A DNA stretch of 5,845 bases from DATAFT01 sp035544635. GTDB taxonomy: Bacteria > Acidobacteriota > Thermoanaerobaculia > Multivoradales > Multivoraceae. The notes under the pieces are model-generated. The model was not told the DNA's origin and did not search any database. It worked only from the letters and a program-made list of their open reading frames with translations. Numbering within the stretch: the first letter of the stretch is position 1; each line of letters begins with the position of its first letter. Made by a program: the position numbers and the translations under genes. The stretch is taken from NCBI GenBank assembly GCA_035544635.1, contig DATKDQ010000295.1, positions 1 to 5,845 on the forward strand, given 5' to 3'. This document shows positions 5,617 through 5,845 of the stretch, one piece after another.

Positions 5617-5845
5617 ACGCGCGCCACCCTTCGGACGTCGCGGGCGGTCTGGTCGGACGCGTGCTCGGCCGGATGCGCTTCCCGCAGCTCTTCGCCGTAC
5701 TGGCCGGCCTCCTGCTCCTCGATCTCCTGGTGCCTGACCCGATCCCCTTCATCGACGAGCTGGTGCTCGCGGTCTTCACGCTTCTGGTCGGGCTCTGGCG
5801 CGAGCGCGACTCGGATCCCTACGCCAAGCCGTCGATGAAGAACGT
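5613..5845 (+). CDS. Small DUF6116-like membrane protein, 3' end outside window
   Basis: The ATG at 5613 overlaps the FAD-subunit stop as ATGA, so its translation is probably coupled to that gene; there is no separate Shine-Dalgarno. The 77 visible residues begin with a short polar stretch, then MRFPQLFAVLAGLLLLDLLVP (21-41), a hydrophobic segment ending in PDPIPFIDE (41-49), then a second hydrophobic segment LVLAVFTLLVGLW (50-62), and a charged RERDSDPYAK. The order 'RFP-LF, hydrophobic helix, LD-L-PD-IPF-DE, hydrophobic helix, W+R' matches my memory of the DUF6116 family of small membrane proteins with no known function. The family call is moderate. Its place at the end of an Hcr-type operon is unusual, since the enzyme itself is cytoplasmic. 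It could be unrelated and merely share the transcript. Confidence 0.75.
   Translation, partial: MNARHPSDVAGGLVGRVLGRMRFPQLFAVLAGLLLLDLLVPDPIPFIDELVLAVFTLLVGLWRERDSDPYAKPSMKN

Overview
This is a GC-rich window (about 70% G+C by eye) of dense bacterial coding sequence. Short AT-richer patches occur only at a promoter. Codon use is strongly G/C-ending throughout, and there are no insertion sequences, RNA genes or CRISPR repeats. The style fits a high-GC soil or sediment bacterium, such as a former deltaproteobacterial, Binatota-like or Myxococcota-like lineage. That placement is an impression, not a result.

Layout: (1) 1-519, minus strand: the N-terminal 173 residues of a MetE-like (cobalamin-independent methionine synthase family) protein that runs off the left edge. 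(2) 520-603: an 84-bp divergent intergenic region with a good sigma70-type promoter (TTGACA, 16 bp, TAGAAT) and a perfect 8-4-8 inverted repeat that covers the start codon of the next gene. (3) 604-1323, plus: a TetR-family regulator. (4) 1344-1943, 1936-4485 and 4543-5616, plus: the small [2Fe-2S], large molybdenum and medium FAD subunits of a xanthine-oxidase-family enzyme. (5) 5613-5845, plus: the start of a small DUF6116-like membrane protein that overlaps the FAD subunit stop by ATGA and runs off the right edge.

The molybdoenzyme looks most like 4-hydroxybenzoyl-CoA reductase (HcrCAB). The FAD subunit carries the family-specific extra cysteine insert, with spacing C-x15-C-x7-C-x8-C, that holds an additional [4Fe-4S] cluster. 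The large subunit shares several Hcr-type active-site blocks. This suggests reductive dehydroxylation of an aromatic (or similar) acyl-CoA, with low-potential electrons passing through the [4Fe-4S] cluster, FAD and two [2Fe-2S] clusters to molybdenum. The exact substrate cannot be read from the sequence, and no CoA ligase, ferredoxin or ring reductase gene lies in the window.

The TetR gene, the three subunit genes and the membrane protein gene are colinear with gaps or overlaps of +20, -8, +57 and -4 bp, so they probably form one operon. The regulator likely represses its own promoter, and therefore the whole operon, through the palindrome at its start codon. The predicted transcription start falls on or next to the ATG, so the regulator mRNA may be leaderless. 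The most unusual points are this compact promoter/operator/start arrangement, a cluster of inverted repeats in the 3' end of tetR just before the enzyme genes, and the coupling of a membrane protein to a cytoplasmic molybdoenzyme. I see no clear new biological system.
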